Assembly: GCF_947179165.1 (NCBI RefSeq)
Contig: NC_077242.1
Span: 51,965,097 to 52,029,096 of the forward strand
Length of the DNA: 64,000 nucleotides
DNA from: Solanum dulcamara
Taxonomy: Eukaryota > Streptophyta > Magnoliopsida > Solanales > Solanaceae
Reading direction: 5' to 3'
The first letter of the stretch is position 1; each line of letters starts with the position of its first letter. The notes below the pieces were generated by a model. It ran no database searches, was not told where the DNA came from, and saw only the letters and a program-made list of their open reading frames with translations. The position numbers and the translations under genes were made by a program. Positions 1 through 11,366 of this stretch are shown here, piece after piece.

Positions 1-112
1 ATTAGTCTACTATAGAACTAAAGACTAGTTAGCAGATATATTTATGAAACTATTGAAAGCGGAGACATTTCATATGCTCAAGAAAAAACTCGGATTGCAA
101 AATTGGTTTTGA
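1..112 (+). pseudogene. Ty1/copia pol 3' end (RNase H C-terminus), broken
   Basis: Reading codons from base 2 gives the typical end of a copia polyprotein: a Y-R-T-K-D-x-L-A-D-I-F stretch followed by a KAETFHMLKKKLGL-like tail and a TGA at 110-112. This is the C-terminal end of the RNase H domain. One in-frame TAG replaces the residue after T-K-D, where the family has Q (CAG to TAG), so this copy is a pseudogene. A polypurine tract and LTR follow at once, as expected for the 3' end of a copia element. The rest of the element lies outside the window to the left. Confidence 0.85.
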
Positions 113-119
113 GGGGGAG
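108..119 (+). other. polypurine tract of the copia element
   Basis: A purine run TGAGGGGGAG lies between the pol stop and the LTR start TGTTAGAATTC. The layout GAGGGGGAG|TGTTAG is the standard plus-strand priming site and LTR boundary in plant copia elements. Confidence 0.85.
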
Positions 120-590
120 TGTTAGAATTCAAACTTAATTTGACAACTAATGGTCAAAGATCGTAACTCAATTTCAATTTGAAAACTATCCAGCTTGATC
201 CAACTTGCATTCACACATGCTAGATTGTCATATCAAATTGAAGTCATAATCCTTGTCGAATTGAATACAACTTCACCATCATTCTCAAGTAGAAACAACT
301 TCTAGTTTTGTCAATATTAGGCAAGCCATGATTCTAGGATCTTTCAAATGAGGGCTTAACTTTCTTATAAATAGGTATGAATATGTAAGTTTTAGACATA
401 TGAAAATAGTAAGAAAGTGTGCAAGAGAAAGTGCATTAGAGAGGAAGAAATAGAGAGCAAAGCTCTTATTAAAAAGTGAAGTGCAGAAGCACTTATTGTG
501 AAAAATTTGTGAGAATTTTATTTTGTGTATGTAATATTTTACATCGCAATAAATGTTGGTTTGGCCGTTCAAATGCAATTTGAAAGGAAC
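120..590 (+). mobile_element. 3' LTR of Ty1/copia element
   Basis: Starts TGTTAGAATTC directly after the polypurine tract. It holds a TATA-like CTTATAAATAG near 364 and an AATAAA near 549. I could not fix the right end: no clear TCTAACA-type terminus is visible, and the Athila-like protease is readable again from about 695. The LTR therefore ends somewhere between about 550 and 690. Bases 590-690 are AT-rich with nothing else recognisable. Confidence 0.7.
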
Positions 591-694
591 GTGGAAGATA
601 ACTCCACTATTTTGTAAGGGAAAATAATAATTTGATTGTTAGAAAAGAGAGGGCATGTAATAATTAAATGGAATAGGATAAAAATATGGTGTCT

Positions 695-1600
695 TATAAT
701 TGGCATCCTAGCATCAGCATCAAAGTCAACAATTATAAAGTTAACAGAAATCACAAACTTCATCCACTCTAATTAGCACATCCTCAACTATTATGTCTGG
801 AGCAACATGAAACCTTTCTTCTAGTAACACAGTGATCCTAGTAGAATGTCGCTCTGCCAAACCAAGTGTCTTGAACACCAATAGGGGTAATAAATTGATA
901 GTTGACCTCAGATCACATAGTGCATGACCAGCATCACTTTCACCAATTTGTATTGGAAAGGTAAAGCTCCCTGTATCCTCATATGTTTTAGGAATCTTAT
1001 TCAATACCCTCAAATTGCACTCCTTTGTAAGTGCAGCCGTCTCATAATCTCCCATCCGCATTTTGCATGCATCAACTTTTCGTAGATATTTTATATATTT
1101 TGGCTCATCTCTTAGTGTGTAAATCAACATTATTACATATATGCAGTTGCTTGAAGATGTCAACAAACTTTTTGAAACTTGCCACATCTTTAATCTTGTT
1201 TAATTTTTTGGAAAGGGCTAAAGACACTTAAGAATATGTATTGGTTTGATTAAAGTATCTTTTTCTTTAGACTTTACTTTTAAAATCAACTCTTCTTTCT
1301 CTTCAGGGGTTAACTTCAACACTTTTATTTTCATCGGTCTTTTTGAATTTTTCATCTTTAGCTTTCTTCATAAGTCTTTGTGGAAGGGGAGGAGGATTCT
1401 TTGGCTTTGACAAAGTTATCGTTAGAGTTTCCTTCTCTTCATTTTTCTTTTAAGATTAACTTCTCTTTCTCATATTGGGCTGCTTCAACTTTCTTTAAAA
1501 GTCCTTGGAAAAATAAGGAAGAACACTATAGCCTAGGCATATGGATCATTTTTTGTGATCTATCATTTATCATCACAAAGTCATATAAAACTTGACACTA
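695..1600 (-). pseudogene. Athila/Tat-like Ty3/gypsy protease and gag-protease linker, broken
   Basis: The minus strand reads a K-P-I-H-x-L-K linker (about 1250), a D-E-P-K-Y-I-K-Y-L-R-K block, then E-T-A-A-L-T-K-E-C-N, a G-S-F-T-F-P-I-Q-I-G block and A-L-C-D-L-R-S-T-I-N-L-L-P-L. The last is the aspartic protease active-site region of the Athila/Tat type, usually C-D-L-G-A-S-I-N-L-M-P-L. After a frameshift near 760 it continues as N-F-I-I-V-D-F-D-A-D-A-R-M-P-I-I to about 695. The glycine after D-L is R here. It is the downstream half of an element whose gag half lies at 13199-13850, on the other side of element A. Confidence 0.75.
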
Positions 1601-1752
1601 TGAGTTCCAACAATCATACAATGCCTCACATTGCCTTCTTCTGCCTTTTATTTTCTACTTTATCACTGGAAAAGTGTATTTTTGTCTTTAATTTAGCTTT
1701 ACTGATATCTGACTCAGGTTAATCTTAATATGCTTAATAGATTAGCATGTGA

Positions 1753-1757
1753 GTTGA
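1753..1757. repeat. left target-site duplication of element A (GTTGA)
   Basis: GTTGA precedes the LTR terminus TGTCATAACCC. The same five bases follow the other LTR terminus at 13194-13198, the 5-bp duplication expected of a Ty3/gypsy insertion. Confidence 0.9.
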
Positions 1758-3216
1758 TGTCATAACCCGAGCCTTGGTCCTAGAAGTTACACGACGAATC
1801 AAGTATCCGGAGGTACCTCACCCAAGCCTCTTAACATTCATTAAACTTTTCATCGATAATGATAATCAAAATAAGCGAAAACATAAGGGGTAGTGGGACT
1901 AAGGGATTACACATACAATAAGAGTCAAAGTCAACTTAACATTCATTTTCCAACCATATCTTCTTCTTTAAATACTCTATGGGGGCTAAGACATGTCCCT
2001 AGCTCACACTCAAGATTTAAGTTGAAAGATACCAAAAGCAACACCTGACTCTTTTCATAACATAAGCTAGAAATATAGGAGTGTTGTTCCTAAAATATGG
2101 CAACTCACCCAACAGTAGTAGCCTTCAACGATAAAATTTAGCAATAGGGAGGAGAGTGTGAAGTAATACTGGTCCCTACATGGTGGTATCATTTAGATAA
2201 ATTATACGTTAGTACTTTGAATGTACTAAGTATTTGAGTATGCTACAAAATGAAAAACGTTAAGACACTTATAAGTAATATGAATAAGTTAATGCATGCA
2301 TAAGAAGCATCATATAAAACCTTAAAATAATCATTTATTGGGAAGATGACCATAAACGACATTTAAGACAATGTGAGCTATTACATGGAATCCAACATAT
2401 TCCCTACGTTGGAACGGGAATATTAGTTGCCGGGTAGAACTCTGTCAAATTTAAACATTTCTTTAACTTTAAATTTTATGGCTAATCGTGGATGAACTAG
2501 CCTAAATAGCCTACAAGGGCGCATAAGTTGGTGCATAGTTAATGCAACATGAGACTTTACTTAAGGGCCCCTAGGTCAAGTTCCCATCTATATGCTACAT
2601 TCGGTTCTAAGTCAATCCCACGGAATAACATTTAGATATCATAATAGCATAAACATCTATATAACTTTAGACATCAAATCATCATTCGGTGGAATAGCTC
2701 ATTAAAACATTTCATTACATTTAAATATGTGAGAATTGTCATTTCACACTGAATTCTTTCTTTGGCTAAGAAGCCCTTTCATCATCATTCAATCATTTCA
2801 TATGACTTCCTTAAACATAAATATTTGCTTCATAAATGTTCATTTGGAGTCAAAGCTTTAATTTCAACCTTACTTTAACAAAAGGAAACTAGGTAACCTT
2901 CAAATACATTTAAAGAAGAGTTGTATGCATGAGAGTGATGGAAATGCATCAAATTAAACATCTTAAAACAACTCACCATATACACTTTAAAACCATTTTC
3001 AAGCCTTCTTGTAGGAACCTTAACAAAATCATCCATTTCATGCAATTGATAGTCAATACACATCACACACACACATATATATAAACTTCAAATACAATAC
3101 AATCTATCCATTTAAAGTCATTATGTAAATGCCAAGAAGAATTCATGATTTGGAAATTGAAACATCTAGTTGGAAATCATTTGGGAACCGCGGTAGAAGA
3201 ATCCATGGATGAAATA

Positions 3217-3226
3217 CACATACCTT
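3217..3226 (-). promoter_or_regulatory. AAGGTATGTG-like splice-donor motif in A's 3' LTR (variant AAGGTATGTG)
   Basis: CACATACCTT on the plus strand reads AAGGTATGTG on the minus strand. The same decamer occurs at the equivalent place in LTRs B (14499-14508), C (23582-23591), K1 (51772-51781) and K2 (53818-53827). The neighbouring stem-loop is decayed here. Whether it is used as a splice donor is inference. Confidence 0.5.
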
Positions 3227-3287
3227 GGGGGGGAAAAATCCCTATGAAATATTGAGGAGGAAAGGAGACTTGAAAGTGCCTTAAGTA

Positions 3288-3292
3288 GAAAC
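3288..3292. repeat. left target-site duplication of solo LTR (GAAAC)
   Basis: GAAAC precedes the LTR start TGTAGCATGCCC and is repeated at 5602-5606 after the LTR end GGGGTGTTACA. Confidence 0.85.
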
Positions 3293-5601
3293 TGTAGCAT
3301 GCCCTTTGGGAGGATGCCACTTACAAAACAAACGGTAGTTTTTTTAAAAAAATCACAAATAGTCAACATCATTGCGGGTCCATAAAATACACAAAACTCG
3401 AACTAGTAGTTATTACAAAACTATTATCTTCCTTTATGCAAAGTGACAAGCCAACATATAAATGCAGTACAGGCATGACTTGAGTTAAAAGCACACTCCA
3501 ACATAGCAAAACTAGTCACCCTGTTCAAGTTACAAGCATATAGTTTTGTTTTCACAAGCCACATATATCATGTACAAGTCCTCCAACATATTTACAAACA
3601 CTAGATGCATATGTAGATGTGGTCTTCACAAGGGCTCCAAAAAGTCTACTCCAAATGGCCATCTTCACATCTCGTCCTACACATTACCTATAATAGAAAA
3701 CAACTATCGCTAAGCATAAGGCTTAGTGGTGTATACACTTTGGTCTTGGAGCCCAAGTGAACAAGTATATCAAAGTAGCAAATACAAACCTTGAAGAGTT
3801 TCAAAATAAATATCAATATTCGAAGGCTCAAGTATCAAGAAACGTATAATTCAATTCAAAAGAGTTGTCAAATAATCAATATTTCCCAATAGGTACGTCA
3901 TGCCTTCACACTAAGCACAATCAATATCAAAACAGACCAAAGCCCCAAAATCAAGAAGGATCGAAGCCCATATAAATAAGGCTCATCACCCAATATCAAG
4001 AGAATCAAGAACCATATTGAAAGTGGCTTTCCACTCGTAATCGAAAATGGACGAAAATCCCATCGTCAAGATGAAATGTAAATCCAAAGTCAAGATGGGC
4101 AAGATCCGAATCAAGAGGTATGACAATATCAATGACAAGTCACCATAACAAGAAGGACAAAGTCCCATCAAGAATATAAAATAATAAAGCAATTCGTACA
4201 AATAGGCGGTTTAGCGAAAGTTTTGCAATACTTGAGATAATAGTCATATCAAAATACAAAACAAGGAGCAAGGAAACAACCCATCAAAATACTTCAAATT
4301 TCAAAAAATATAATATTTTAAGTTCAAGTTTATACACAAACTTTGGCGTTTTAGCATACAACAGGTTCTTCCACAACTAGAGGAGCTCACTTCCTCTCCG
4401 CCACAGAGCAACAAGAATCCACTTCGTCAAATAGTACCTATTAGATTGTATAAGCACATATACACCTTAAATACATAATCAAATATGTGCTTCAGTTTAA
4501 GAGTATAATCATATCAAAACTAAACATAAAATTATTAAAAATCAGCCTAAACTATTCAAACTGAAATTCTGGATAGCCTATTATCTTGTATTGTTGCTCA
4601 GTTTCAAAGGGATAAATGGGGGAAATAGGCTTTGTGGACTTAATAAAAGTTATAGATATGTGTCTTAGGGTATTATAAAATTTTGAATAACCCCTACATC
4701 AATTATGTACAAAAAGATATTCCCAAAATACCAACAGCTGTCCATGTAGGATTTCCAAAACAAAATCTGGACAGCACCTTCCCTATACTTGATCACCCTT
4801 TTTCGAGCAGCTAAAAGAAAAACTGGGTTTCCAAGCCTAAGTGAAAGTTATATCCCTATGAAATAGATTTCCAAAACATCTTGAATCACTCGATACAAAG
4901 CTTTACACAAGGAGTTATACTAATATTACTAACAATAGTCATATCCAACAACGGGATTGCTACCAAGAACAAGAACCTCCTCGTTGCCCCAACTATAAAT
5001 TTTACGTTATTAAACACCTCCATTTGATCGAATAACACCTTAGATAATTCATTGATGTAACGAAATCGGAGGGCTTACCTTTCTTCAAGCCAAATCCGTG
5101 GCTGCCTCTCTTTTTTCTCTAAGTTTCTCTTTTCTTTTCTCTCAAGTCTTTCTAAGGGTAAGGCTGGAAAATGACTTCTTAGTCATCTTAACATATATAT
5201 ATATATATATATGCTCCCTTAAAGTGTGACACATGGCAGCCCCTAGGGGTTACACATGTCCAACCCCTAGGGCGCCACCTAATCCATGTGCCCATTCCAA
5301 AGCTACCATGTGGCAGCGTGGTGTCCACCCCAAGTAGGTACGTCACCTACTTAGTCCAAGTAGGTGCATCGCCTACTTATTTTAAGTAGGTGCTACGCCT
5401 CTTTTACCCTCTTCCATGGATTTTGTAATCTCATCTTACTTTAGGAACCTATGTAATCCTTGCTTTCTAAGCTCAACATGTACTCAAGTAGCTTTGTTAC
5501 GTAAGACATCCCAATCAATAGCTTATGTAGAACTTTGTATATATTGTGGATCACCTGGAAATCCTTTAGAAAAACCATAAAAAGATAATTGGGGTGTTAC
5601 A
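3293..5601 (-). mobile_element. solo LTR inserted in element A's 3' LTR
   Basis: A 2,309-bp block begins TGTAGCATGCCC and ends GGTGTTACA, flanked by perfect GAAAC duplications, with no gag, pol, PBS or polypurine tract inside. That is the signature of an LTR left after recombination between the two LTRs of one element. The minus orientation is inferred from the TGTAACACCCC start and from similarity to LTR L (56048-59077): both have an AT-dinucleotide run, then ACATGGCA-type repeats, then a shared GTAATCTCATCTTACTTTA segment. Joining its two flanks gives a continuous A-type LTR. Confidence 0.85.
5193..5212. repeat. (AT)n microsatellite in solo LTR
   Basis: About ten AT units, just before the repeats containing CACATGGCAG. 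LTR L has a similar AT run at the equivalent place near 58350. Confidence 0.9.
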
Positions 5602-5606
5602 GAAAC
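5602..5606. repeat. right target-site duplication of solo LTR (GAAAC)
   Basis: Matches 3288-3292. Confidence 0.85.
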
Positions 5607-5984
5607 CTAACTTGTCTTGAAGTTCTTGGGAGAGTTTGTGAAGAGGGGATTTGAGAGTCTTAAGTCTAAGTATGAAGAATGAGGTCTTGTAAGATTTTAG
5701 GGTCTTTAGATAGAAGAACTCATCCTACAAAATGACCTTATTTTGATTTAAAATTTTAGGAAAAGACCAAAATGTCTCTTTTAAAATTCTGGCTAGACCA
5801 GCTTCACAAGGACTCTTCCCTATCCGTTGTGCCACCACGATCGATGGTGGGGTTTCGTGGTAAATGAATTCGAAAATAATTTTGGAAAGGGTCTGTAAGG
5901 TAATCTCTGAAGTTTCATCATGGAACACCTTCATGATCCGTGAAGGGCATGACAAGTCTTAAAAAGTGGTTGTGGTGTAGGTCC

Positions 5985-6260
5985 AGCAGGTGGACTTGCA
6001 GAATGTCTACCACGAGGACATACCACGGTCTGTGGGTGGTTCCACGATCCATGGTGGTCATCCGTGGACCTCGCCTTGGGAGATTTCTTTAGGGTCTTGG
6101 AGAGGGGTCACCACAGAGGACTTCACAGTCAATGATGTTCACCAGGATCTATGGTCCTCCATCGTGGTTTTTCCCCTACAAGTCTGAGTCTTCGAATCTC
6201 TACCACAGTTTCTCACCATGATTTGTGATGCTTACCACAGCCTATGATGACTTTTGTGGT
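5985..6260. repeat. U3 quasi-palindromic CCACGGTCTGTGG-type repeats, A 3' LTR
   Basis: Several short sequences of the form CCACR-N-N-YGTGG occur here: CCACGGTCTGTGG near 6023, CCACGATCCATGG near 6043, then CACAG/CTATGATG variants to 6250. The arms are inverted. The same motif cluster is in the right LTR at 12895-13090 and in K1. This is the U3 side of the LTR on the minus strand. Confidence 0.7.
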
Positions 6261-6347
6261 CATCTCCTAGAGCCAATTTCTGTAACTTTTTGGGAATTCA
6301 TCATTTATTCCTTGGTTTAGAACTTTTCAAATTTTCGGGGTCTTACA

Positions 6348-6366
6348 TTATCTCCTCCTTGGGAAC
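6348..6366 (-). other. polypurine tract of element A
   Basis: The minus strand reads TTCCCAAGGAGGAGATAA immediately before TGTAAGACCCC. A GAGGATGAATGTTC context follows, usual for this gypsy group. Bases 6376-6600 are untranslated spacer between integrase and PPT with nothing else visible. Confidence 0.85.
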
Positions 6367-6606
6367 ATTCATCCTCGAATGAGAATTGTTAGCATAGAAG
6401 AGGATAGTGCACAAGGACTAGCAACCCAACATGAACACAATGACAGTTGAAATGCATCAAACATAGGATCTTTAAACTTTAGCATAAAACATAACTTTAA
6501 AACTCAACTTCTTGAATATTCATGCATATTAAGACTTGGAAAACTGAAACATAAGAGTCTTAAATACTCGAGCATGAATGACTTTGTACCTTAGGCTTGA
6601 TTAGAA

Positions 6607-7990
6607 TTAAAGAGATGAGGGTAAAGTTTCATCAGCTTCCCATGTATCACTTTCAACTTGTTGATTCCTCCAAAGTACTTTAACGGATGCAACTTCTTTG
6701 TTCCTCAATCTTTTGACTTGCCAGTCTAATATTTTGACCTGAACCTCTTCATAGGTCAAGTTCTCTTCAACATTAACTACATCCAAAGGCACAATAGAAC
6801 TAGGATCCCTCACACATTTTCTCAATAGAGACACATGGAACATCGGATGAACCATGTCCATTTCTGAAGGTAATTCCAAGTCATAAGCAAATTTTCCAAC
6901 TCGCCTCAAGATTCTATAAGGCCCTACATACCTAGGGCTCAATTTTCCTTTCTTACCAAATCAAACCACACCCTTCACAAGTGAAACCTTCAAGTACACC
7001 CAATTATCTACCTTAAACTCAAGATCCCTTCTACTAGTGTCGAAAAAGGACTTTTCATGACTTTAGGCCTTTTCAACCTTTATGTAATGACTCTCACTTT
7101 GTCTAAAGCATCAAGTACCAATTTGGGGCCCAACAAGGTCATATCACCTACTTCAAACCAATCAACTGAAGATCTATTCTTTCTCCCATACAAAGCCTCA
7201 AACGTCGCCATCTTAATACTTGCATGGTAACTATTATTATAGGCAAACTCTATGAGTGGTAAATGATCATCCCAACTCCCTTTGAACCCCAATGGCCAAG
7301 CCTTTAAATATCCTCTAGTGTTTGAATTATTCTTTTGTCTTGTGTATTGGTTTGAGAATGGAATGCCGTGCTTAATTTTACCTTACTACCAAGGCCCTTG
7401 TGAAAAAACCTCTAAAAGTGAGAAGTCAATTGGGTAAGAAAATCCAAAATGATTTACAATGGCAAACATGAAACCTCACCAAATCTCTAATATACAACTT
7501 AGCATAATCTTCAGCATTATAGGAAGTCTTAACCAGTAGGAAGTGAGCCAACTAAGTCATTCTATCAACAATTACCCAAATCGAATCATGGCATTTTTGT
7601 GTATGAGGCAAACCCACTACAAAATCCATATTCACATATTTCCACTTCCAAGTAGGGATTTCAATGTGTTGGTCTAGGACACCGGCCTTTGATGTTCGGC
7701 CTTCACTTATTGGCAATTCAGACATTTGGACACAAACTTTGATATGTCCTTCTTAATGCCACCCCCACCAATAAGACTCCTGTAAGTCTCGGTACATGTT
7801 CGTCGAACCGGGATGAATAAAGTATAAAGAATTATGAGCTTCCCTCAAAATTAAACTCCTTAGTCCATCAACATCCGGAACACATAACTGACCTTTGTAG
7901 TATAGTTGCCTATCTCCCCCTTGTACAAAAACCTCTACTTTATTTTCCTTCACCCACTTCTTTAACTCCACAGTTGTCAGGTCAAGGTCT
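6607..7990 (-). pseudogene. element A integrase, broken
   Basis: Integrase inserts the cDNA into the host genome. Read 3' to 5' on the plus strand, the tether and N-terminal zinc domain (about 7990-7690) show E-A-H then I-H-P-G-S-T, and a C-x2-C near 7700. The core (about 7660-7300) begins V-D-R-M-T but is frameshifted. The end of the core (7292-7080) reads the N-N-S-Y-H and E-A-L-Y-G-R blocks. The C-terminal part (6942-6607) carries S-P-R-Y-V-G-P-Y, H-P-M-F-H-V-S-L-L and L-R-N-K-E-V-A-S-V-K-V-L-W. Multiple frameshifts separate these pieces. Confidence 0.85.
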
Positions 7991-8099
7991 TGTTTTGATT
8001 TAACATCAACCACCAAAGAATATTTGGACCCATTATGAACCACCATACCACCATCATCAGTATCACTCAACTCACCCCTAGTCTAGCCAAATGGTGAAC

Positions 8100-8563
8100 A
8101 TCTTTCACCAAGTCTCTCTTCCCTTTATCAACATGGTTCATACTCCCCATAGAAACTATACTAAGTGCATCGACCACTATATTTGATTTGCCTAAATGAT
8201 AATGCATATTCATGTCATGTCATTGTCCTTGAGGAGTTCTAATCGCCTTATTTGCCTTAGATTGAGGTCCTTTTTGGTGAACATATATTAAAGACTCTTA
8301 TGGTCGGTATGCACATCAACATGCACCTCATAGAAGTAATGCCGCCAAATCTTCAAAGAAAAAATAACGGCCGCCAACTCAAGATCATGGATAGGGTATT
8401 TACGTTCATGTACTTTCAATTGCCTAGAAGAACATGCTATGAACTTACCATTTTGCATTAAGACACAACCCAAACCAATCCTTGAAGCATCATAATAAAC
8501 CACAAATCCTTCTAATCCTTCGAGAAGAGTCAAAATAGGAGTGGAGGTAAGCCTATCTTTCAA
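8100..8563 (-). pseudogene. element A RNase H, partly open
   Basis: RNase H degrades the RNA of the RNA-DNA hybrid. The stretch 8563-8288 is open and shows [14 protein letters not shown], then [12 protein letters not shown] and H-T-D-H-K-S-L, so the acidic residues D, E and D of the domain are present. After 8288 it continues frameshifted to the P-G-K-x-N region near 8190. It is the least damaged part of this element's pol. Confidence 0.85.
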
Positions 8564-9400
8564 ATATTAGAAGCTCTTTTCACACTCATCTGTCCACATT
8601 AATTTGCCTTCTTATAGGTCAATTTTTTCATAGGAGATATGATGGAAGAAAACCCTTCAACGAACCTTCTATAGTACCCGGCTAGACTAAAAAACTCCTA
8701 ATTTCCGAAGGAGACAATGGTCTAGGCCAATTCTTTACCGCCTCCATTTTCTTAGGATCAACCCTGATCCCATCACGATCAAGAAAAGGAGGTCCATATC
8801 ATCCTGTGCTCGAGAAATACCAGACACTATGTGACCAAGAAATGCTACCTCCTTTAACCAAAATTCACTCACTATATTTTATAGACAATTTCCTATTCCA
8901 CAAAATTTTAAGCATAACCCTCAAGTTTTTTTATGTTCTTCCTCACCTCGAGAGTAGTGAAGACCACAATAAAAATATCAAGGTAGTGTTTGAACACCCA
9001 TTCATTAGATCAATAAATATTGCCGGTGCATTCGTCAACTCACAACTTATCACTACAAATTGGAAGTGTCCATACCTTATTCATAATGTTATCTTGGGGA
9101 TATCACACTCCCTCACCCTTAGTTGGTGATAGCTAGATTGAAGGTCGATCTTGGAGAAGTGAATTGATTCTTACAATTGATCAAACAAGTCATCTATTCT
9201 AGGAATTGGGTACTTGTTCTTAATTGTCACCTTATTTAATTATCGATAGTCTATGCACATTCAGAGTGACCTATCCTTCTTTCTTACAAATAACATGGGA
9301 GCACCCCATGGTGAAATGTTTGGCCTTATGTACCTCTTTTTAACAAGTCATTTAATTTTTCCTTCAACTCTTTAAATTCCATCGGGTCCATTTGGTAAAG
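8564..9400 (-). pseudogene. element A reverse transcriptase, catalytic box deleted
   Basis: Pieces of RT are readable: an I-R-P-N-I-S-P-W-G-A-P-M-L-F block near 9330, M-C-I-D-Y-R near 9250, [15 protein letters not shown] near 9200 and S-K-I-D-L near 9145. At about 8940-8960, where the F-I-D-D-I-L box is expected, the frame reads from V-F directly into T-T-L-E-V, so the two catalytic aspartates seem to have been lost in a small deletion. Several stops are also present. Confidence 0.75.
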
Positions 9401-9689
9401 AGGAATAGGATATGTTTGGTATCATAATGGAAATCGATACCAAAATCAACTTCTCTTTCGGGAGAGACATTGAGAAAGATATTGGGAAAACTCATTCACT
9501 ATGAAAACTGACTCAAGAGGAGGACTTTTGGAGTCGACATGCCTAACCCTCATGATGTGGTAAATGCAATCCTTAGCCATTAACTTTTAGGCCTTAAGAA
9601 TAGAAATAAACTTACCCTTCACTACCAAATCATGAACCTCCCATTCAAGAATAAAATCATTTAGGAATTAGAATCTGACTCGATAAGTA

Positions 9690-9988
9690 TTACAATCTAT
9701 AGAAGCATAAGATGTATGTAACTAATCCATCCCAAGTATAACATCGAAATATAGCATGTCAAACTCTATAAGATCACAAGGAAGAACCTTATGGAATATG
9801 GACACGGGACAACCCTTATAAACTATTCTAGCAACAACTGACTCACTAAAAGGGGTAGATACCAAATAAGGCTCTACTAATATTTTGGGAAATATATCAA
9901 ACCTATTAGCTATAAATGTAGTGACAAATGACAAGTTTGCACCTGGATCTAACAATGCATACATATCAAAAGTATAGACCTTTAGCAT
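9690..9988 (-). pseudogene. element A aspartic protease
   Basis: The open stretch 9988-9722 reads D-M-Y-A-L-L-D-P-G-A-N-L-S-F-V-T, the protease active-site block. D-P-G-A or D-L-G-A is the usual form in the elements of this window. It ends in F-D-V-I-L-G-M-D, the second conserved block. It would cut the gag-pol polyprotein. It is open over this stretch but not continuous with RT or gag. Confidence 0.85.
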
Positions 9989-10012
9989 ACCGGTAATAAT
10001 ATTTGGTACTTA

Positions 10013-11152
10013 TTAAACTTCTTGCCTCCCATGTAAGGCATAGAAGCGGTTAGTGCATTGGCAACCTCTTTGGGCTTGTTGACCACAAGCATTTTGGCTT
10101 TGAGACCTACCACCACCACCTCTAAAATCCTGAGAATGATAACCCAATTTTCCATATTTGAAGCATGGATTGGAGTCAGCTAAGCACTCTTCTTTGTACG
10201 TCCTCACATGCATTTTGTAAGTGAGGAAAGCTTGGGCACCAATATTCTCCCTTGGGACCATTGGGTTGGCAGCCTTGTCTTTATTGAACTTCGGAGGAGG
10301 AGTATTGGTGGAACCTTATCCTACAAACTGCAGCCCACCTTGGTCTTTGCCATTGTTACCATAATCGGACCTTTGAGGGTTGAACCCTCCACCATCCACC
10401 CTAGATTTCTTGAATCCCCTTGACCTCTTTTTTAACTTTTCCTCTTTAATTCGTTTCGCATATGTCATTAATCGGGAGATGTCCATCTCGTACACCTACA
10501 TGGCCATTTTGCACTCTTTGGAAACCAACCTAGAGATATCGAAAATGAACTTACTCATCTTTTCCTATGGAATGAAGACTATGAAGGGGCATACTTGGAC
10601 AATTTAGTGAATTTAAGGGGATAATCACTCACACTCATACTCTCTTGATGAAGGTTGATGAACTCTCGGATTTTGGCCTCTCTTATCTCCAATGGAAAGA
10701 AGTTGTCTAGGAAAGCACCCTTGAACTCTTCCCATCCTATCGACCATATTTCTTCATCCTTCTCAACAACCCATTATTCATACCAAACCTATGCCACACC
10801 TTTGAGTTTATAGGCCACTAGCTTGGATTTCTCATTTGGAGGCACACCCATGATATCCACAATCCAGTACACCTTATCAATGAACTCCATAGGGTCCTCA
10901 TCTATTTTTTGAACCATTGAACTCGAGGGCATTCACCCTTTGAAAATACCAAATCCTAGAAGCTAGATTTTACACTTAAGGAAAAGGAATACCTTGATTC
11001 CCATGTTTGGCTACGACTTGAGCCAACAATATGATGATATTTTGGAATTCTGCATGAGTTACCTTTTACTTATGATATGGGGCATTAGGAACCGGAAGAG
11101 CTTGGTCATCATCATCAATCCTTGCTCTTGGAGGTGCTCTTTCTCGAGACAT
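10013..11152 (-). pseudogene. element A gag, broken
   Basis: The start ATG (11152-11150) reads M-S-R-E-R-A-P-P-R-A and hits a stop about 30 codons on. Further down, the frame-shifted gag is recognisable by V-T-H-A-E-F-Q-N-I-I, then M-D-I-S-R-L-M-T-Y-A near 10470, then the nucleocapsid region (10261-10013) with C-F-K-Y-G-K-L-G-Y-H. The CCHC knuckle has lost its second C (Y) and last C (F). Gag would form the virus-like particle. The 200 bases between this ATG and the PBS are leader with no other feature. Confidence 0.82.
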
Positions 11153-11350
11153 TATCCAAAGAATAGAAAGTGGATCATTAGTTATAGGAAGACTTAGGAT
11201 ACTCTAGGATATGACATGAATTTCAAGGAAGTGAAAACTTTCCTAAACATCCTATAGTATCGTATTCATAGTTGTGGTGCGCTGCACAATCATGAAAAAT
11301 ACCCTATTTGATGCGGTATATTGAACTCCAAGGACTATTTCAAAACCTCG

Positions 11351-11363
11351 AGCTCTGATACTA
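11351..11363 (-). other. primer binding site of element A (initiator-Met tRNA type)
   Basis: The plus strand GCTCTGATACTAA is the complement of TTAGTATCAGAGC, one base from the standard TTGGTATCAGAGC complementary to plant initiator-Met tRNA. It lies just inside the LTR end. Confidence 0.85.
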
Positions 11364-11366
11364 AGT

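Larger units (their letters stand above)
1758..6347 (-). mobile_element. element A 3' LTR (split by a solo LTR)
   Basis: It runs from TGTCATAACCC at 1758 to the terminus GGGGTCTTACA ending at 6347, which reads TGTAAGACCCC on the minus strand. It aligns by eye with the 5' LTR at 11367-13193 along most of its length, for example the long shared block after CCGGAGGTACCTCACCC. Without the insert at 3293-5606 it is 2,276 bp. The other copy is 1,827 bp because it lacks roughly 450 bp around 3095-5830. Confidence 0.88.

Noticed and set aside
3166..3372. Open frame near the solo LTR edge as a small gene
   Set aside because: It crosses the LTR boundary at 3293, so it mixes two elements.
5985..6187. 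Plus-strand 65-codon frame in A's LTR
   Set aside because: Shadow of the U3 repeats. The element is on the minus strand.
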